A stretch of DNA of 64,000 bases, taken from assembly GCA_963698735.1 (NCBI GenBank), contig CAVOSA010000028.1, positions 62,001-126,000 on the forward strand. Reading direction: 5' to 3'. This DNA is from RPQJ01 sp963698735. GTDB taxonomy: Bacteria > Pseudomonadota > Gammaproteobacteria > Steroidobacterales > Steroidobacteraceae. Under the pieces are notes generated by a model. It saw only the letters and a list, made by a program, of their open reading frames with translations. It made no database searches and was not told where the DNA came from. Of this stretch, positions 26,812 through 36,059 are shown piece after piece; position 1 is the stretch's first letter; every line of letters starts with the position of its first letter. Position numbers and translations under genes: made by a program.

Positions 26812-27546
26812 TCACGCCAGGACGAGCTTCCCACCCGCGATCAGCAGGACGCCGGCCAGCAACCGCTTGATGGCCGTCACTGGAACCCTGTTGCTGCCGA
26901 GATAGGAACCGACGGTGCCACCGATGCCGGCGGCGACGAGCAACACCCAGAGGTATGCAGGCAGTTGCCGGGTACTCGACACGTTGCCGAGCAGGCCCGC
27001 AGCGGAATTGAGCAGTATGAACAGGGCCGAAACGGCGGCCGCCCGCTTGGGACTGGCCCAGCCCATGAAGAGCAGCAGTGGAGTCAGGAAGATTCCGCCG
27101 CCCGTGCCGGTCAGGCCGGACAGCAGACCGATGACGGCTCCGCAAGCGACAGCGAGCCACAGTGGCGCAGTCCGCACCGGCTTCTCAGCGCCCGCCGTGA
27201 CCAGCAGGCGGAAAGCCGAGTACAGGAGCACCAGGCCCAGCACGACCTTGAAGACGTGCGCCGGCAGTGCGATGTAGCCGCCGACGAAGGCCGCGGGCAC
27301 GGCCAGCAGCGCAAATGGCCAGAAGAGTTTCCAGGAGAAATGCCCCGACCGCGCGAACTGCAGGGTGGCGATCGAGGCCACCAGGATGTTCAACGCCAAT
27401 GCGGTGGGCTTGATCACAGCCGGCGCCAGTCCGAACAGCGTCATGACGGCGATGTAGCCACTCGCCCCGGCATGGCCGACGGACGAGTACAGCACCGCAA
27501 TCAGGAAAACGGCCGCGGCAAGCGCGACGAGCAATTCGATGGACAT
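26812..27546 (-). CDS. TauE/SafE-family membrane transporter
   Basis: A 244-residue protein with about eight membrane segments and the duplicated family motifs YSSVGHAGASGYIAVMTLFG and GLLSGLTGTGGGIFLTPLLL. The family exports sulfite, sulfoacetate or other small organic anions. It is convergent with the desaturase gene (73-base gap that contains nothing else I can identify) and downstream of the PhnD-like gene in the same direction. No sulfonate genes are seen next to it, so its substrate is open. Confidence 0.87.
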   Translation of the reverse strand: MSIELLVALAAAVFLIAVLYSSVGHAGASGYIAVMTLFGLAPAVIKPTALALNILVASIATLQFARSGHFSWKLFWPFALLAVPAAFVGGYIALPAHVFKVVLGLVLLYSAFRLLVTAGAEKPVRTAPLWLAVACGAVIGLLSGLTGTGGGIFLTPLLLFMGWASPKRAAAVSALFILLNSAAGLLGNVSSTRQLPAYLWVLLVAAGIGGTVGSYLGSNRVPVTAIKRLLAGVLLIAGGKLVLA

Positions 27547-27619
27547 CGCGCGAGTCTAGCGTGTGTGGATTTCGTCCGGCCGGTCAACGAACGGGCAATT
27601 CATCGGCGGCGCAGCGCGG

Positions 27620-28435
27620 CTACGCAGGATACGGATAGCCGGCCGCCTTCGCGGCGCGGTCCCATTCGAGGGTCCGCGCGTAGTCGGAGGCGTCGACCGG
27701 CTCGAACCCCTCGATCAGCAACTCGTCGGCAAACTGCCCGAACCAGGCTCGGCGCGCGGCAGCCGCAAAGGCGTCACGCAGCGCCGCAACCGTTTCCGCT
27801 GGTGTCGAGGCAGACGCGACGAACGCGGGAAGCGTTGCAGTTGCCGTCGCGTCGAGCACGCGGACGCCCCGGGTCAGCTCCGGATTGTGCTTTGCCATCA
27901 GCAAATGCCAGTACGCGTCGAGCGGGCCGACGTCGATGCGGCCGTCGCGCACGGCGTCGAGGATGGCGCGCGCCGTTACCAGGTTCGGGGTCATCGAGCC
28001 GTACAGCGTCTGCCGCGTGTCCGTCCTATAGCCCAGCAAGTGGTGGCGGAACGCGTTGAACCCGGAGTGCGAGTGCTCGACCGTCCAGCCCGCGCGGCCC
28101 CCGAACGTGTCTGCAAGCGTGCGGTACGGCGCTTCCTCGCGAACGATCAGGTCCGAGCGATAGACCGGCCGCCCTGCAGCCCAGGGCGCGTGCGGCACGG
28201 GAGCCGCGATCGGCACGACGGCCGCAAGCTGCAACGCGACCGGGTAACCGCACATGAACACGCAGCCGAGGTCCGGCCGTGCCCACAGGGTCTCGAGTGG
28301 CTGCGGTGCCGGATATGGAACGTACGCCAGCGCAACGCCCGCCTCGGCCGCGACGTGCTCGAGCAGTGACCGCCACAGCGCTTCGACCGCCGGGGTCACC
28401 GAGTACATGCGGGCATTCATGATCGGGTCAGTCAT
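27620..28435 (-). CDS. PhnD-like periplasmic substrate-binding protein, apparently without signal peptide
   Basis: A 271-residue protein starting MTDPIMNARMYSVTPAVEAL at ATG 28435. It matches the PhnD/SsuA-type fold: VFMCGYPVALQ, RSDLIVREEAPYRTLADTFG, HSGFNAFRHHLL, GRIDVGPLDAYWHLLM. I see no clear signal peptide, so it could be a cytoplasmic ligand-binding protein or use another route. It follows the MttB-family gene by 26 bases on the same strand and no matching permease or ATPase is nearby. It likely binds a substrate linked to the methyltransferase. Confidence 0.75.
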   Translation of the reverse strand: MTDPIMNARMYSVTPAVEALWRSLLEHVAAEAGVALAYVPYPAPQPLETLWARPDLGCVFMCGYPVALQLAAVVPIAAPVPHAPWAAGRPVYRSDLIVREEAPYRTLADTFGGRAGWTVEHSHSGFNAFRHHLLGYRTDTRQTLYGSMTPNLVTARAILDAVRDGRIDVGPLDAYWHLLMAKHNPELTRGVRVLDATATATLPAFVASASTPAETVAALRDAFAAAARRAWFGQFADELLIEGFEPVDASDYARTLEWDRAAKAAGYPYPA

Positions 28436-28461
28436 GCGGCGGCTCGGAAAACGTGACCGGC

Positions 28462-30003
28462 CTATGGCGCGTCGCAGCCGAGTTCGGCGGAACGCCTCGC
28501 GACGTAGTCGACGATGGCTTCGCGGACGGCCGGGTCGAGCGGTGGCGGCGAGTACTCCGCGAGCAGTCGTTTCCAGACGTCGGTCGCGCGTCGGGTCGCG
28601 TCCTTCGCGCCGGCCTCCGTCCAGTTCTCGAAGTTCGACCAGTCCGACAGCAGCGGGCGGTAAAACGCCTTCTCGTAGCGCGCGAGCGTATGTGCGGTGC
28701 CGAAGAAATGACCGCCGGGATCCACGCCCTTGATCGCTTCCACCGCGAGATCGTCGTCGTCGAACTCGATCGGCTTGAGGATGTCGGCCCAGCTCCGCAG
28801 CAACTCCGCGTCGACGATGATCTTTTCGAGCGAAGCGACGAGGCCGCCCTCGAGCCAGCCCGCGGCATGATTGATCAGGTGGCTGTGGCTCAGGATCGCG
28901 GCCTGCAGCGAGAACGCCGTCTCGTAGGTCGACTGTGCATCCACCGCGGGTGACGCATTGACCGCGCTGGTGCGCACCGGAATCTGCAGCCGGCGTCCGA
29001 GCTGGGCCGTGGCAAGCGCCGCGTGCACGTACTCCGGCGTGCCGAATGCGGGTGAACCGGTCCGCATGTCCACGTTCGAAGTGAAACCGCCCATCACGCA
29101 CGGCGCACCCGGCCGCACCAGCTGGCAGAGCGTGATGATGCCGAGCGCCTCCGCGGTCTGCTGCACCAGCGCGCCGGCCAGCGTGATAGGCGCCATCGCG
29201 CCCATGAGCGTGAACGGCGTGATGACGACGCACTGCCCGTGGCGCGCCATGATCATGATGTTGTCGAGGATCTCCTCGTCGACGCGGCGCGGCGAATTGA
29301 CATTGGTCACCGTCATCAGCGTTGGCCGTGCCGCCAGGTCCGCGACGGAACACCCGTGCTCGATGGCCGACATCGCGATCGCGTCCTCGGCCTGCACGCC
29401 GCCGACGCCGCGCGCGGCCCAGACCGTCTCGGCGCACTCGATGTGCGCGCGGTAGGCAGCGAGGTGACGCACGGGTACCGGCACATCGACAGGCTCGACG
29501 ACGATGCCGCCCTGCCAGTGCAGCACGCCGAGCGTGTGCGTGAGGCGGAGGATGTCCTTGAATGCCGCCAGGTCACCGAAGCGGCGGCCACGCTCAGCGT
29601 CGCTGGCGTTCGGCGCGCCGTTGACGGGGCCAAAATTCACGGTCCTGCCGCCCACGTGCAGATCGCGCGCGGCGTTGCGTGCATGCAGCACGAAAGTCTC
29701 CGGCGCGTGTGCAAGCTGCGCCGCGACGATCTCGCGTCCGATGCGCACGGTCTGCGCCTCGTCATCGACGACCGCACCGGCCCTGCGGAACACGTCACGG
29801 GCCGCCGGGCTGCGAATCTCGAGCCCCGCCTCCTCGAGCACTCGCCAGGCCGCGACGAGGATGCGCTCCACCTGGTCCGCGCTCAGGACTTCCAGCGGCG
29901 ACCACGGCACTTCGAGACGGGGCAGCGGGGAAAGCGTCGCCCCAGTCGCGCGCGGGGCACGGGCCGGTCCGCGGCGGCGCGACGATGGAACGTTTTCGAT
30001 CAT
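28462..30003 (-). CDS. MttB-superfamily methyltransferase without pyrrolysine (MtgB-like)
   Basis: A 513-residue trimethylamine-methyltransferase-family protein. TNVNSPRRVDEEILDNIMIMARHGQ, GFTSNVDMRTGSPAFGTPEY and SHLINHAAGWLEGGL are family segments, followed by the C-terminal DDLAVEAIKGVDPGGHFFG. The frame is uninterrupted, so there is no amber codon for pyrrolysine; it belongs to the non-Pyl majority, some of which demethylate glycine betaine, carnitine, gamma-butyrobetaine or proline betaine via a corrinoid protein. No corrinoid protein or methylcorrinoid:folate methyltransferase is in the window. Start ATG 30003 is preceded by a 174-base gap. Confidence 0.88.
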   Translation of the reverse strand: MIENVPSSRRRGPARAPRATGATLSPLPRLEVPWSPLEVLSADQVERILVAAWRVLEEAGLEIRSPAARDVFRRAGAVVDDEAQTVRIGREIVAAQLAHAPETFVLHARNAARDLHVGGRTVNFGPVNGAPNASDAERGRRFGDLAAFKDILRLTHTLGVLHWQGGIVVEPVDVPVPVRHLAAYRAHIECAETVWAARGVGGVQAEDAIAMSAIEHGCSVADLAARPTLMTVTNVNSPRRVDEEILDNIMIMARHGQCVVITPFTLMGAMAPITLAGALVQQTAEALGIITLCQLVRPGAPCVMGGFTSNVDMRTGSPAFGTPEYVHAALATAQLGRRLQIPVRTSAVNASPAVDAQSTYETAFSLQAAILSHSHLINHAAGWLEGGLVASLEKIIVDAELLRSWADILKPIEFDDDDLAVEAIKGVDPGGHFFGTAHTLARYEKAFYRPLLSDWSNFENWTEAGAKDATRRATDVWKRLLAEYSPPPLDPAVREAIVDYVARRSAELGCDAP

Positions 30004-30177
30004 TGGCTCGGGCGGGCTCCGTGTGGCCGGGGCAACGTCTAGGTCAGGCTGCGTCGCCCGACCGAAGATTTCGGCCAGCGGTTTGCCCCGTGATTTTTCC
30101 TGACTTTAGCATGGCGGCCATTCGCAGCCGGGATTGCCTCCGCAACGCGGCCGCGCGACCAGGGATCGTTCAGCGTC

Positions 30178-30819
30178 CTAGCCCGGATCGACGCCGGACT
30201 CCCGCAACCGGCGCGTCAACTCGCCCACCCGCTCCGTGAGTTCCAGGATCGTCCGGTCCCTGGCGGCGATCGCCGCGTCCACGTCGGGCGCCTCGACGCG
30301 CTGCGGGATGTGCTGCGGGCAGTTCGAGTCCCAGGCAACGACTTCGAAGATGAACGCCTGCTCCGGGTGCGCACGGTAACCTTCCGGCATCAACGAGCGG
30401 ACGAGTTCGGCATCGCCTTCGACGATGCGCGCGGTGCCCCAGAGCTTGATGCGCCGCCGACGCTGGTAATCCATCAGGAAGATGAAGGCCTTCGGATTCT
30501 CGAGCAGATTGCCCTGCGTAATGTACTGCCGGTTACCCCTGTAGTCGGCGAAACCGAGCGTCGACTCGTCGAGGACTCGCAGAAAGCCCGGCGGTCCGCC
30601 GCGGTGCTGAATGTAAGGTTGCCCCGCCGCGTTGCACGTGCCGACGTAGATGCTGTTCTGCCCGGCGATGAACGCCGCGAGTGCGGGGGTAATCTCCGTC
30701 GCCCAGCCTTCGCCCTCTTCCATGCGGGCGTAGTTCTCACGCGAGCCCTTGCGGCTCTGGATCGCCTTGACCGAGGGCGTAAAGGCAACATCACTCGGAT
30801 ATCCGGTATCGCTCGACAT
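30178..30819 (-). CDS. Pyridoxamine-5'-phosphate-oxidase-fold flavoprotein
   Basis: A 213-residue split-barrel protein. GWATEITPALAAFIAGQNSI, GQPYIQHRGGPPGFLRVLD and FADYRGNRQYITQGNLLENP match the PPOX-type FMN-binding family often annotated as pyridoxamine 5'-phosphate oxidase-related. The C-terminal ~40 residues (DAAIAARDRTILELTERVGE) form a predicted coiled coil. It probably binds FMN or F420-like cofactor and reduces small molecules; not the biosynthetic PdxH. It is 11 bases downstream of the amidohydrolase stop, on the same strand only in the sense that both run leftward. Confidence 0.8.
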   Translation of the reverse strand: MSSDTGYPSDVAFTPSVKAIQSRKGSRENYARMEEGEGWATEITPALAAFIAGQNSIYVGTCNAAGQPYIQHRGGPPGFLRVLDESTLGFADYRGNRQYITQGNLLENPKAFIFLMDYQRRRRIKLWGTARIVEGDAELVRSLMPEGYRAHPEQAFIFEVVAWDSNCPQHIPQRVEAPDVDAAIAARDRTILELTERVGELTRRLRESGVDPG

Positions 30820-30830
30820 CGCGGGAGTTC

Positions 30831-32093
30831 CTACAGTCCTGCGCCTTCGAACGCGATCCTGCCGTCGCTGATTACGAGTCGCGGCTCGAAGAACGTTTTG
30901 CTGTCGGTGAGCGGGTCGCCGTCGAAGGCCACGAGGTCGGCTTCCATGCCGACCCGAACGGTGCCTGTGCGGCTCTCGATGCCCAGCACGCGCGCGCCGT
31001 TGAGCGTCGCCGCCGTGATCGAGTCGAGCGGCGTGAAACCGATGTGCTCGCGCAGCATCGCAATTTCGTGCGCGATACGGATGCGACCTGTGTCGTCTTT
31101 GTCGGCATAGCTGCCGTCGGTCGCGGTCGCGATGACCACGCCCAGTCCATGCGCCTTGCGCACCGCTGCACGCAGCGGACCCATCATCGACTGCGTGCGC
31201 AACTGCAGGGCGACGTCGTCGGCTGAATTCCCCTGCGGATCGCCGAGCGGACTCATGACCGCGAGCGTCGGCACGAAGTAGGTACCGCGGCGCTTCATCT
31301 CCGCGAGCGTCTCGTCGTCGACCCAGGTGCCGTGCTCGATGCTGCGTACCCCGGCCCGTACTGCATTCGCTGTGCCTTCGCGCGCATGGGCGTGAGCCGC
31401 CACGAACAGGCCTTTTTTGGTGGCTTCCGTCACTGCGGCGCGGATCTCATCTTCCGTGAGTTCGGGTCTGCGCGGGTCGGTGGTGGCCAGTCCGGCACGC
31501 TCGCTCGCACCGACCTTGATCACGTCGGCGCCCTTGGCGATCAAGGCACGGGTGGCCTCGGCAATGCGCGCGGGTCCCCGCAGTTCGCCCTCGATGGCGT
31601 CGCCGAATTGCGGATACACCATGTAGAACGCGATGCCCGGCTTCGGGCGGATGTGGCCCGGCGACACCAGCAGTTCCGGCCCAGGGACGTAGCCCGACCG
31701 GATCAGGTCCCGCGTACCTGACGCCTGCAGGTTCGTGTCACCCAGCACGCGTGAGGTCGTGACTCCCGACTTCAGCGCGCGCAGGGCAGCGTCGGGCGAT
31801 TCGATGTGCGAATGGGCATCGATCAGACCGGGCAACAGGTGGCGGCCGCCCAGGTCGATCCGGCGCACCCCGGCGACAGGCGGTGGCGTGCGCTCGGTGA
31901 TGGCCGAGATCTTGCCACCGCGCACGCTGACCGCGATGCCTTTACGCGGAGCGGCGCCAGTGCCGTCGACGAGCGTCGCGCCAACCAGGTCGAGGTCCTG
32001 CGCCGACGCGACGAGCGGCAGCGCAACAAAGATCAGCAGCCCGATGCCGCGGACAGCCTTGTGGAGAACAGCCCTGCTTGAACGGATGGCCAC
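30831..32093 (-). CDS. Secreted amidohydrolase-superfamily protein (Xaa-Pro dipeptidase/imidazolonepropionase-like)
   Basis: The likely start is GTG 32093 (VAIRSSRAVLHKAVRGIG), preceded by AGGGG, giving a signal peptide (GLLIFVALPLVASAQ); an ATG at 32153 is less likely. Metal motifs are LIDAHSHIE (HxH), VAAHAHARE, RSIEHGTWVDDE and ATDGSYADKDD, as in metal-dependent hydrolases that cleave amide or dipeptide-like bonds. About 420 residues, normal for the family. Transcribed leftward ahead of the PPOX gene, 33 bases downstream of which no further member occurs; substrate unknown. Confidence 0.83.
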   Translation of the reverse strand: MAIRSSRAVLHKAVRGIGLLIFVALPLVASAQDLDLVGATLVDGTGAAPRKGIAVSVRGGKISAITERTPPPVAGVRRIDLGGRHLLPGLIDAHSHIESPDAALRALKSGVTTSRVLGDTNLQASGTRDLIRSGYVPGPELLVSPGHIRPKPGIAFYMVYPQFGDAIEGELRGPARIAEATRALIAKGADVIKVGASERAGLATTDPRRPELTEDEIRAAVTEATKKGLFVAAHAHAREGTANAVRAGVRSIEHGTWVDDETLAEMKRRGTYFVPTLAVMSPLGDPQGNSADDVALQLRTQSMMGPLRAAVRKAHGLGVVIATATDGSYADKDDTGRIRIAHEIAMLREHIGFTPLDSITAATLNGARVLGIESRTGTVRVGMEADLVAFDGDPLTDSKTFFEPRLVISDGRIAFEGAGL

Positions 32094-32186
32094 GCGCGAC
32101 GCCCCTGGACTGAAAGGAGTTCCGACGATACCGGAATGAGCCGACGCCCACATGTCCGCGTCAGGGGCGTAAAGCCGTCCCTTGGG

Positions 32187-33551
32187 CTAATCGCGGGCGA
32201 GATACGCGTCGAGCGTGCGGTGAAAATGCCGGATGCGGATTTCCTGGTACGCGCCGAGCTGGACGCGTCCGGTGCCGGAAGCCACGAGGCCTTCCTGCAC
32301 GTAGGGCATGTTGCTCATGTCCTGGTCGATGACCGGCCCCAGGATCGGGATTTCCTTCGCGTCCGACCATGCTTCATCTTCACGCAGCCAGTGCACGGGC
32401 ACCGGTCTGGGCCGCGACTGCCCGCGATCGCGGCGCTTCAGGATCATCACTTCCATCACGCACGAGCCCACGTCCCGGCCGTTCGGGCGCCAGCGATAGA
32501 CGATGTTCGGCGCGAAACCACCCCACGGCGAGAAATTCGGAAAAATGTTGTAGACCATCGCGTCGAGCGTTTCGGCGTCGGTGACTTGACTGAAATCGCC
32601 CTCGAAGGCCCGCGCAAACGCGCGGCGGTTCAATTCGCCCAGGGCGGCGCGGGGCGAAGGCGCGTCCGCCGCATTCATCGCGCCCGGCTTGCGACCCATC
32701 AGCTGCAGCATGCCGTCGAGCGTCTGCTGCGGATCGACAGTGCCGACGCCGAGATGCGGGCTGGGCGCGCCAAACGCCGCAAGGTTGCGGCTGACGTGTT
32801 CGCCATAGACATCGTACTGCGAGTTTGCGTCCGCGATGATCGACAGGATCTGCGGGTGCGTCGCGATGACGTGGTACGACTCCATGAAGGCTTCCTGCGC
32901 CACCTTCCAGTTGCAGCGGATGACCTTCGCGACGTGCACCGCCTTCCAGCAGTCCTCGAGACGCCAGCGTGCAAAATGCTCTGGCACGATTTCGAGGTAC
33001 CGCTCGAGAGGAATGGCGCCGGCGTCCAGATTGACGAAGACGAAGCCGCCCCACGTGCCGACGCGCACTTCGGGCAGCCGAAAGTCCCCGTCGCCGACAT
33101 GTTCGAAATCCCATCGGCACGGGATCGAGCGCACGCTGCCGTCGAGCTGCCAGCTGAACCCGTGGAACGGGCACCGAAAGTGCTCGACCCGGCCATCCGC
33201 GAGCAGCAGCTTGCGCCCGCGATGCGTGCAGGAGTTGTGGAACGCGCGGATCGAACCGTCGGCCTGGCGCGTGATCAGCAGTGACCGACCGACGACGTCG
33301 TAAACGATCGTGTCGCCCGCCTCGGGCAGTTCCTCTTCGCGGCACGCCATCTGCCAGACGCGCGTCCACATCCGCTCGACTTCGAGATCGAAGAACGCCT
33401 GCGAGGTGTAACGCGACGCATCGAGCGGAGTGTTGCCGAGGTCACGCCACGAGCGCTCGAGCAGCGATCGCGGGACCACGCGGCTGTCCTGCGCGAGATA
33501 GTCCTGGTAACTCGGTGTTGCACCGGTCGCACCGGCGTCACGTTCAGTCAC
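32187..33551 (-). CDS. Rieske non-heme iron oxygenase, alpha subunit (second of tandem pair)
   Basis: A 454-residue oxygenase with GTG start. Rieske ligands are Cys108/His110 (CTHRG) and Cys127/His130 (CPFHGF). The iron site is AQEAFMESYHVIATHPQ (His227, His232). All ligands are present, so it should be active. The protein has the longer catalytic domain of ring-hydroxylating or demethylating Rieske enzymes with SYHVxxTHPQ. It starts 15 bases after its upstream Rieske neighbour, so they share a transcript. No reductase is adjacent. Confidence 0.85.
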   Translation of the reverse strand: MTERDAGATGATPSYQDYLAQDSRVVPRSLLERSWRDLGNTPLDASRYTSQAFFDLEVERMWTRVWQMACREEELPEAGDTIVYDVVGRSLLITRQADGSIRAFHNSCTHRGRKLLLADGRVEHFRCPFHGFSWQLDGSVRSIPCRWDFEHVGDGDFRLPEVRVGTWGGFVFVNLDAGAIPLERYLEIVPEHFARWRLEDCWKAVHVAKVIRCNWKVAQEAFMESYHVIATHPQILSIIADANSQYDVYGEHVSRNLAAFGAPSPHLGVGTVDPQQTLDGMLQLMGRKPGAMNAADAPSPRAALGELNRRAFARAFEGDFSQVTDAETLDAMVYNIFPNFSPWGGFAPNIVYRWRPNGRDVGSCVMEVMILKRRDRGQSRPRPVPVHWLREDEAWSDAKEIPILGPVIDQDMSNMPYVQEGLVASGTGRVQLGAYQEIRIRHFHRTLDAYLARD

Positions 33552-33566
33552 GACCGTCGCCCGCCA

Positions 33567-34775
33567 TCAGTCCGTGGCGAGCCACGGGTCGAGCATCGGT
33601 CGCACGCGCAGCTCGGGTGGCACGTGTTCCGCACCGATGCGACGGTCGAGCTCCTCGTGCCAGTGGTAGATGCGCCGCTCCTGGTACGACAGGTAAATGC
33701 CCCTGAAGCCCCCCGTCTCGACGGACTCCTGGATGCGTGGTGCAAACTGCGTGTCTTCCTCGAGGATGCGTTCGAAGTTCGCCATGCGCGTGGGCCAGAG
33801 TTCGTGGCCCTCGGCCCCCTCGGGGGCAAACCAGTGCACGTCCACCGTCATGCTGCGCGCGGTCCTGGGCCAGAACGTGATGAACGGCGTTCCGGTCGCC
33901 GCGGGCGGCGTGATGAGATTCGGGTAGAAGTTGTAGGACGGGTTCTGGCTCTGGAAAATCTGCTCCGCCGTCGTGACCTCCGGCATGCCGACCGCGCCCG
34001 GATCGCGCCATTCCGCGCGGCGGTGCGGCGTGCACATCATCGAGTTGCCGCGCGGCCAGAGCACGATGTGCGTCCCGCGCGAATCGAGGAAGCGGTCCAC
34101 CGTCTGCGGGTGGATCGACTTCAGGTGATAGGTCTCGAGGAAAGCGTCGAGCAGGATCTTGACGTTGCACGCGATCTCGAAGCTCGAGCTCGCGATGTGC
34201 CGGATGCTGTCGAAGCCCAGGTTCTCGAGGTGCTTCGGGATCGGGCCCAGCGATTCAAGCAGCGGCGGGGCCTGCGGGTCTTCGTTGATGAACACGAAGT
34301 TGCCGAACTGCTCGCAGCGCACTTCGTTGAGGCCGAAGCACGACGTGTCCATGCCCGGGAAATCACGTTTCTCGCGCACTGCAGTCAGTCGACCGGCGAG
34401 GTCATAGGTCCAGCCGTGGTAGCGGCAGAAGAACCCCTTGGTCTCGCCCTGTTCTTTTTCGACCAGGGGCGCGCCGCGGTGCCGGCAGGTGTTGTAGTAG
34501 GCGCGGATGCGGTTCTCTTTGTCGCGCACGATGATGATCGGCGCGCCGGTTTTGCGCCACAGATGATAGCTGCCGGGACGCGGCAGTTCGTCGGCGTGCA
34601 GCGCGTAGAGCCAGGAGCGCCGCCAAAGGTACCGCTGCTCCAGTTCCAGGAACGTGGGGTCGGTGTAGCGCCCACCCGGGATCAGTGGAAGTTCGGGGAA
34701 GCCGGGCGGCGGAGCTTCGCGGCCCTGCTCGTGCTTCATCCCGTCGTAGAGGCTGTGTTCTATTTCGGCGCGCAT
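33567..34775 (-). CDS. Rieske non-heme iron oxygenase, alpha subunit (first of tandem pair)
   Basis: A 402-residue oxygenase. Rieske ligands Cys97/His99 (CRHRGAPL) and Cys117/His120 (CRYHGW) and the iron site LLDAFLETYHLKSIHPQ (His217, His222) are intact. It differs clearly from its neighbour at 32187-33551, so two substrates or a mixed oligomer are possible. It opens the leftward pair and is divergent from the DUF3309 gene across a 258-base gap in which I see no other gene. Substrate unknown. Confidence 0.85.
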   Translation of the reverse strand: MRAEIEHSLYDGMKHEQGREAPPPGFPELPLIPGGRYTDPTFLELEQRYLWRRSWLYALHADELPRPGSYHLWRKTGAPIIIVRDKENRIRAYYNTCRHRGAPLVEKEQGETKGFFCRYHGWTYDLAGRLTAVREKRDFPGMDTSCFGLNEVRCEQFGNFVFINEDPQAPPLLESLGPIPKHLENLGFDSIRHIASSSFEIACNVKILLDAFLETYHLKSIHPQTVDRFLDSRGTHIVLWPRGNSMMCTPHRRAEWRDPGAVGMPEVTTAEQIFQSQNPSYNFYPNLITPPAATGTPFITFWPRTARSMTVDVHWFAPEGAEGHELWPTRMANFERILEEDTQFAPRIQESVETGGFRGIYLSYQERRIYHWHEELDRRIGAEHVPPELRVRPMLDPWLATD

Positions 34776-35033
34776 GGTGGGACGTTTCTAGGTCGGGTTT
34801 CGTCGGCGGTCCATGCGTAAACACCGCAGGACGGTCTCCTGAGGCCGCCCCGGCTCACCCGGCCGCGGCCGCCGACCGAGGCGGCAGCAACCCGCACCAG
34901 CGACATCTACGGGCCCGACACCGTCCGTACGGGACCGCACAGTTCAGGAAGTCTGATCGGGCTAGCCTCAATCCGGCACCCACCGTCCATCCACGACGGT
35001 TGGCATCGACCTTAAGACTTCGAGGTGAGCAAC

Positions 35034-35192
35034 ATGAGCATCGGCACGATCCTTCTCATTCTTCTCGTCCTGGCGCTGGTCGGTGTCATTCCGGTATGGC
35101 CCCACGCGCGCAGCTGGGGTTACGGGCCGAGCGGAATTGTCGGCGTACTGCTCGTGATCGTGCTGGTGCTGTTCCTGCTGGGACGACTGTAA
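35034..35192 (+). CDS. DUF3309 small membrane protein
   Basis: A 52-residue protein MSIGTILLILLVLALVGVIP followed by VWPHARSWGYGPSGIVG and a second hydrophobic helix ending LLGRL. The WPHSRSWGYGPSG-type centre between two helices is the family hallmark. GAGGTGAGCAAC precedes the ATG. The family occurs with CsbD and other stress proteins; its molecular role is unknown. Confidence 0.85.
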   Translation: MSIGTILLILLVLALVGVIPVWPHARSWGYGPSGIVGVLLVIVLVLFLLGRL

Positions 35193-35226
35193 CGTCCGGC
35201 GACTGGACCGTCGCGATCAGACACAG

Positions 35227-36015
35227 TCAGCCGGCTGCAGCGGCGTCCATCGTCACGTCCGGCAGCAGTCGGTCGTACTCTCGCTTCACGACGCGATAGC
35301 ACTCGCAACTGCGCGCCTCGAGGCCACCTCGGTCTACCACCGTGATGTGGCCTCGACTGTTGTGCACCAGGCCGAGCCGCTGCAGGTTGCCAGCCGCCTC
35401 GGTTACGCTTTCGCGCCGGACTCCCAGCATGTGCGCGATGTGCTCATGCGTGGTCGCCAGGACGCTCGACCGCGAGCGGTCGAGGCTGAGCAGCAGCCAG
35501 CGACAGAGCTGCTGGTCGATGGTGTGATGCCGGTTGCAGATGACTGTCTGCGCCGTCAGGGTGAGAAGCGCCTGCGTGTATAGCAACAACACATGCTGCA
35601 AGGCCCCACCCCGGGCAAATTCCTCGTGCAGGTGTTGACGCTTCAGGCGATAGGCCCAACCCGACGCCTGCACGACCGCGCGGTTCGGCCGGGACTCGCC
35701 TCCCATGAACAACGCAATGCCCACGATCCCTTCGCTGCCGACGATGGCGACCTCGGCGGACTTGCCGTCGGCCATCAGGTATTCGTCCGCAACGATCGCG
35801 GTCGCAGGGAAGTAGGCGCAGTCGAGAACGGAACCCGGATCGTAGAGCGTCTCGCCCGCGGTCAGGAATACCGGCAGGAGGTTGCGCTGCACACGCTCCA
35901 GATCGGCTTCCGGAAGTGCCGCCAGAAGCCTGTTCTGTCGAACATCCGCAGGTGCCGGTATGTGTGTCAGCGGACACTCCTCTACCGAACGCAGCCCATG
36001 GCGGCCTGCAGCCAT
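35227..36015 (-). CDS. Crp/Fnr-family transcriptional regulator (copy A)
   Basis: About 262 residues. A cyclic-nucleotide-binding-like domain (about 30-150; AEVAIVGSEGIVGIALFMGG) is followed by a winged helix (HIAHMLGVRRESVTEAAGNL). It lacks an N-terminal Fnr-type cysteine cluster and does not have an obvious cAMP phosphate pocket, so the signal is unknown. It is strongly similar to the regulator at 52312-53064, sharing GIALFMGG, CNRHHTIDQQLCRWLLLSLD and the C-terminal CECYRVVK pattern. ATG 36015 is used; a GTG at 36018 is adjacent. Confidence 0.87.
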   Translation of the reverse strand: MAAGRHGLRSVEECPLTHIPAPADVRQNRLLAALPEADLERVQRNLLPVFLTAGETLYDPGSVLDCAYFPATAIVADEYLMADGKSAEVAIVGSEGIVGIALFMGGESRPNRAVVQASGWAYRLKRQHLHEEFARGGALQHVLLLYTQALLTLTAQTVICNRHHTIDQQLCRWLLLSLDRSRSSVLATTHEHIAHMLGVRRESVTEAAGNLQRLGLVHNSRGHITVVDRGGLEARSCECYRVVKREYDRLLPDVTMDAAAAG

Positions 36016-36059
36016 CACCGCCGGCCAATGACTTCAGCGCCAACCCCGCCCGACGAGTG

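Noticed and set aside
26458..28059. Frame of 533 codons
   Set aside because: Runs through TauE and the desaturase end in other frames; composition is Arg/Gln-rich shadow type.
28436..29437. N-terminal extension of the PhnD-like frame
   Set aside because: Overlaps the MttB gene in a wrong frame; true homology begins at 28435.
28462..30003. Pyrrolysine-containing MttB
   Set aside because: The frame has no internal TAG; it is a non-Pyl member.
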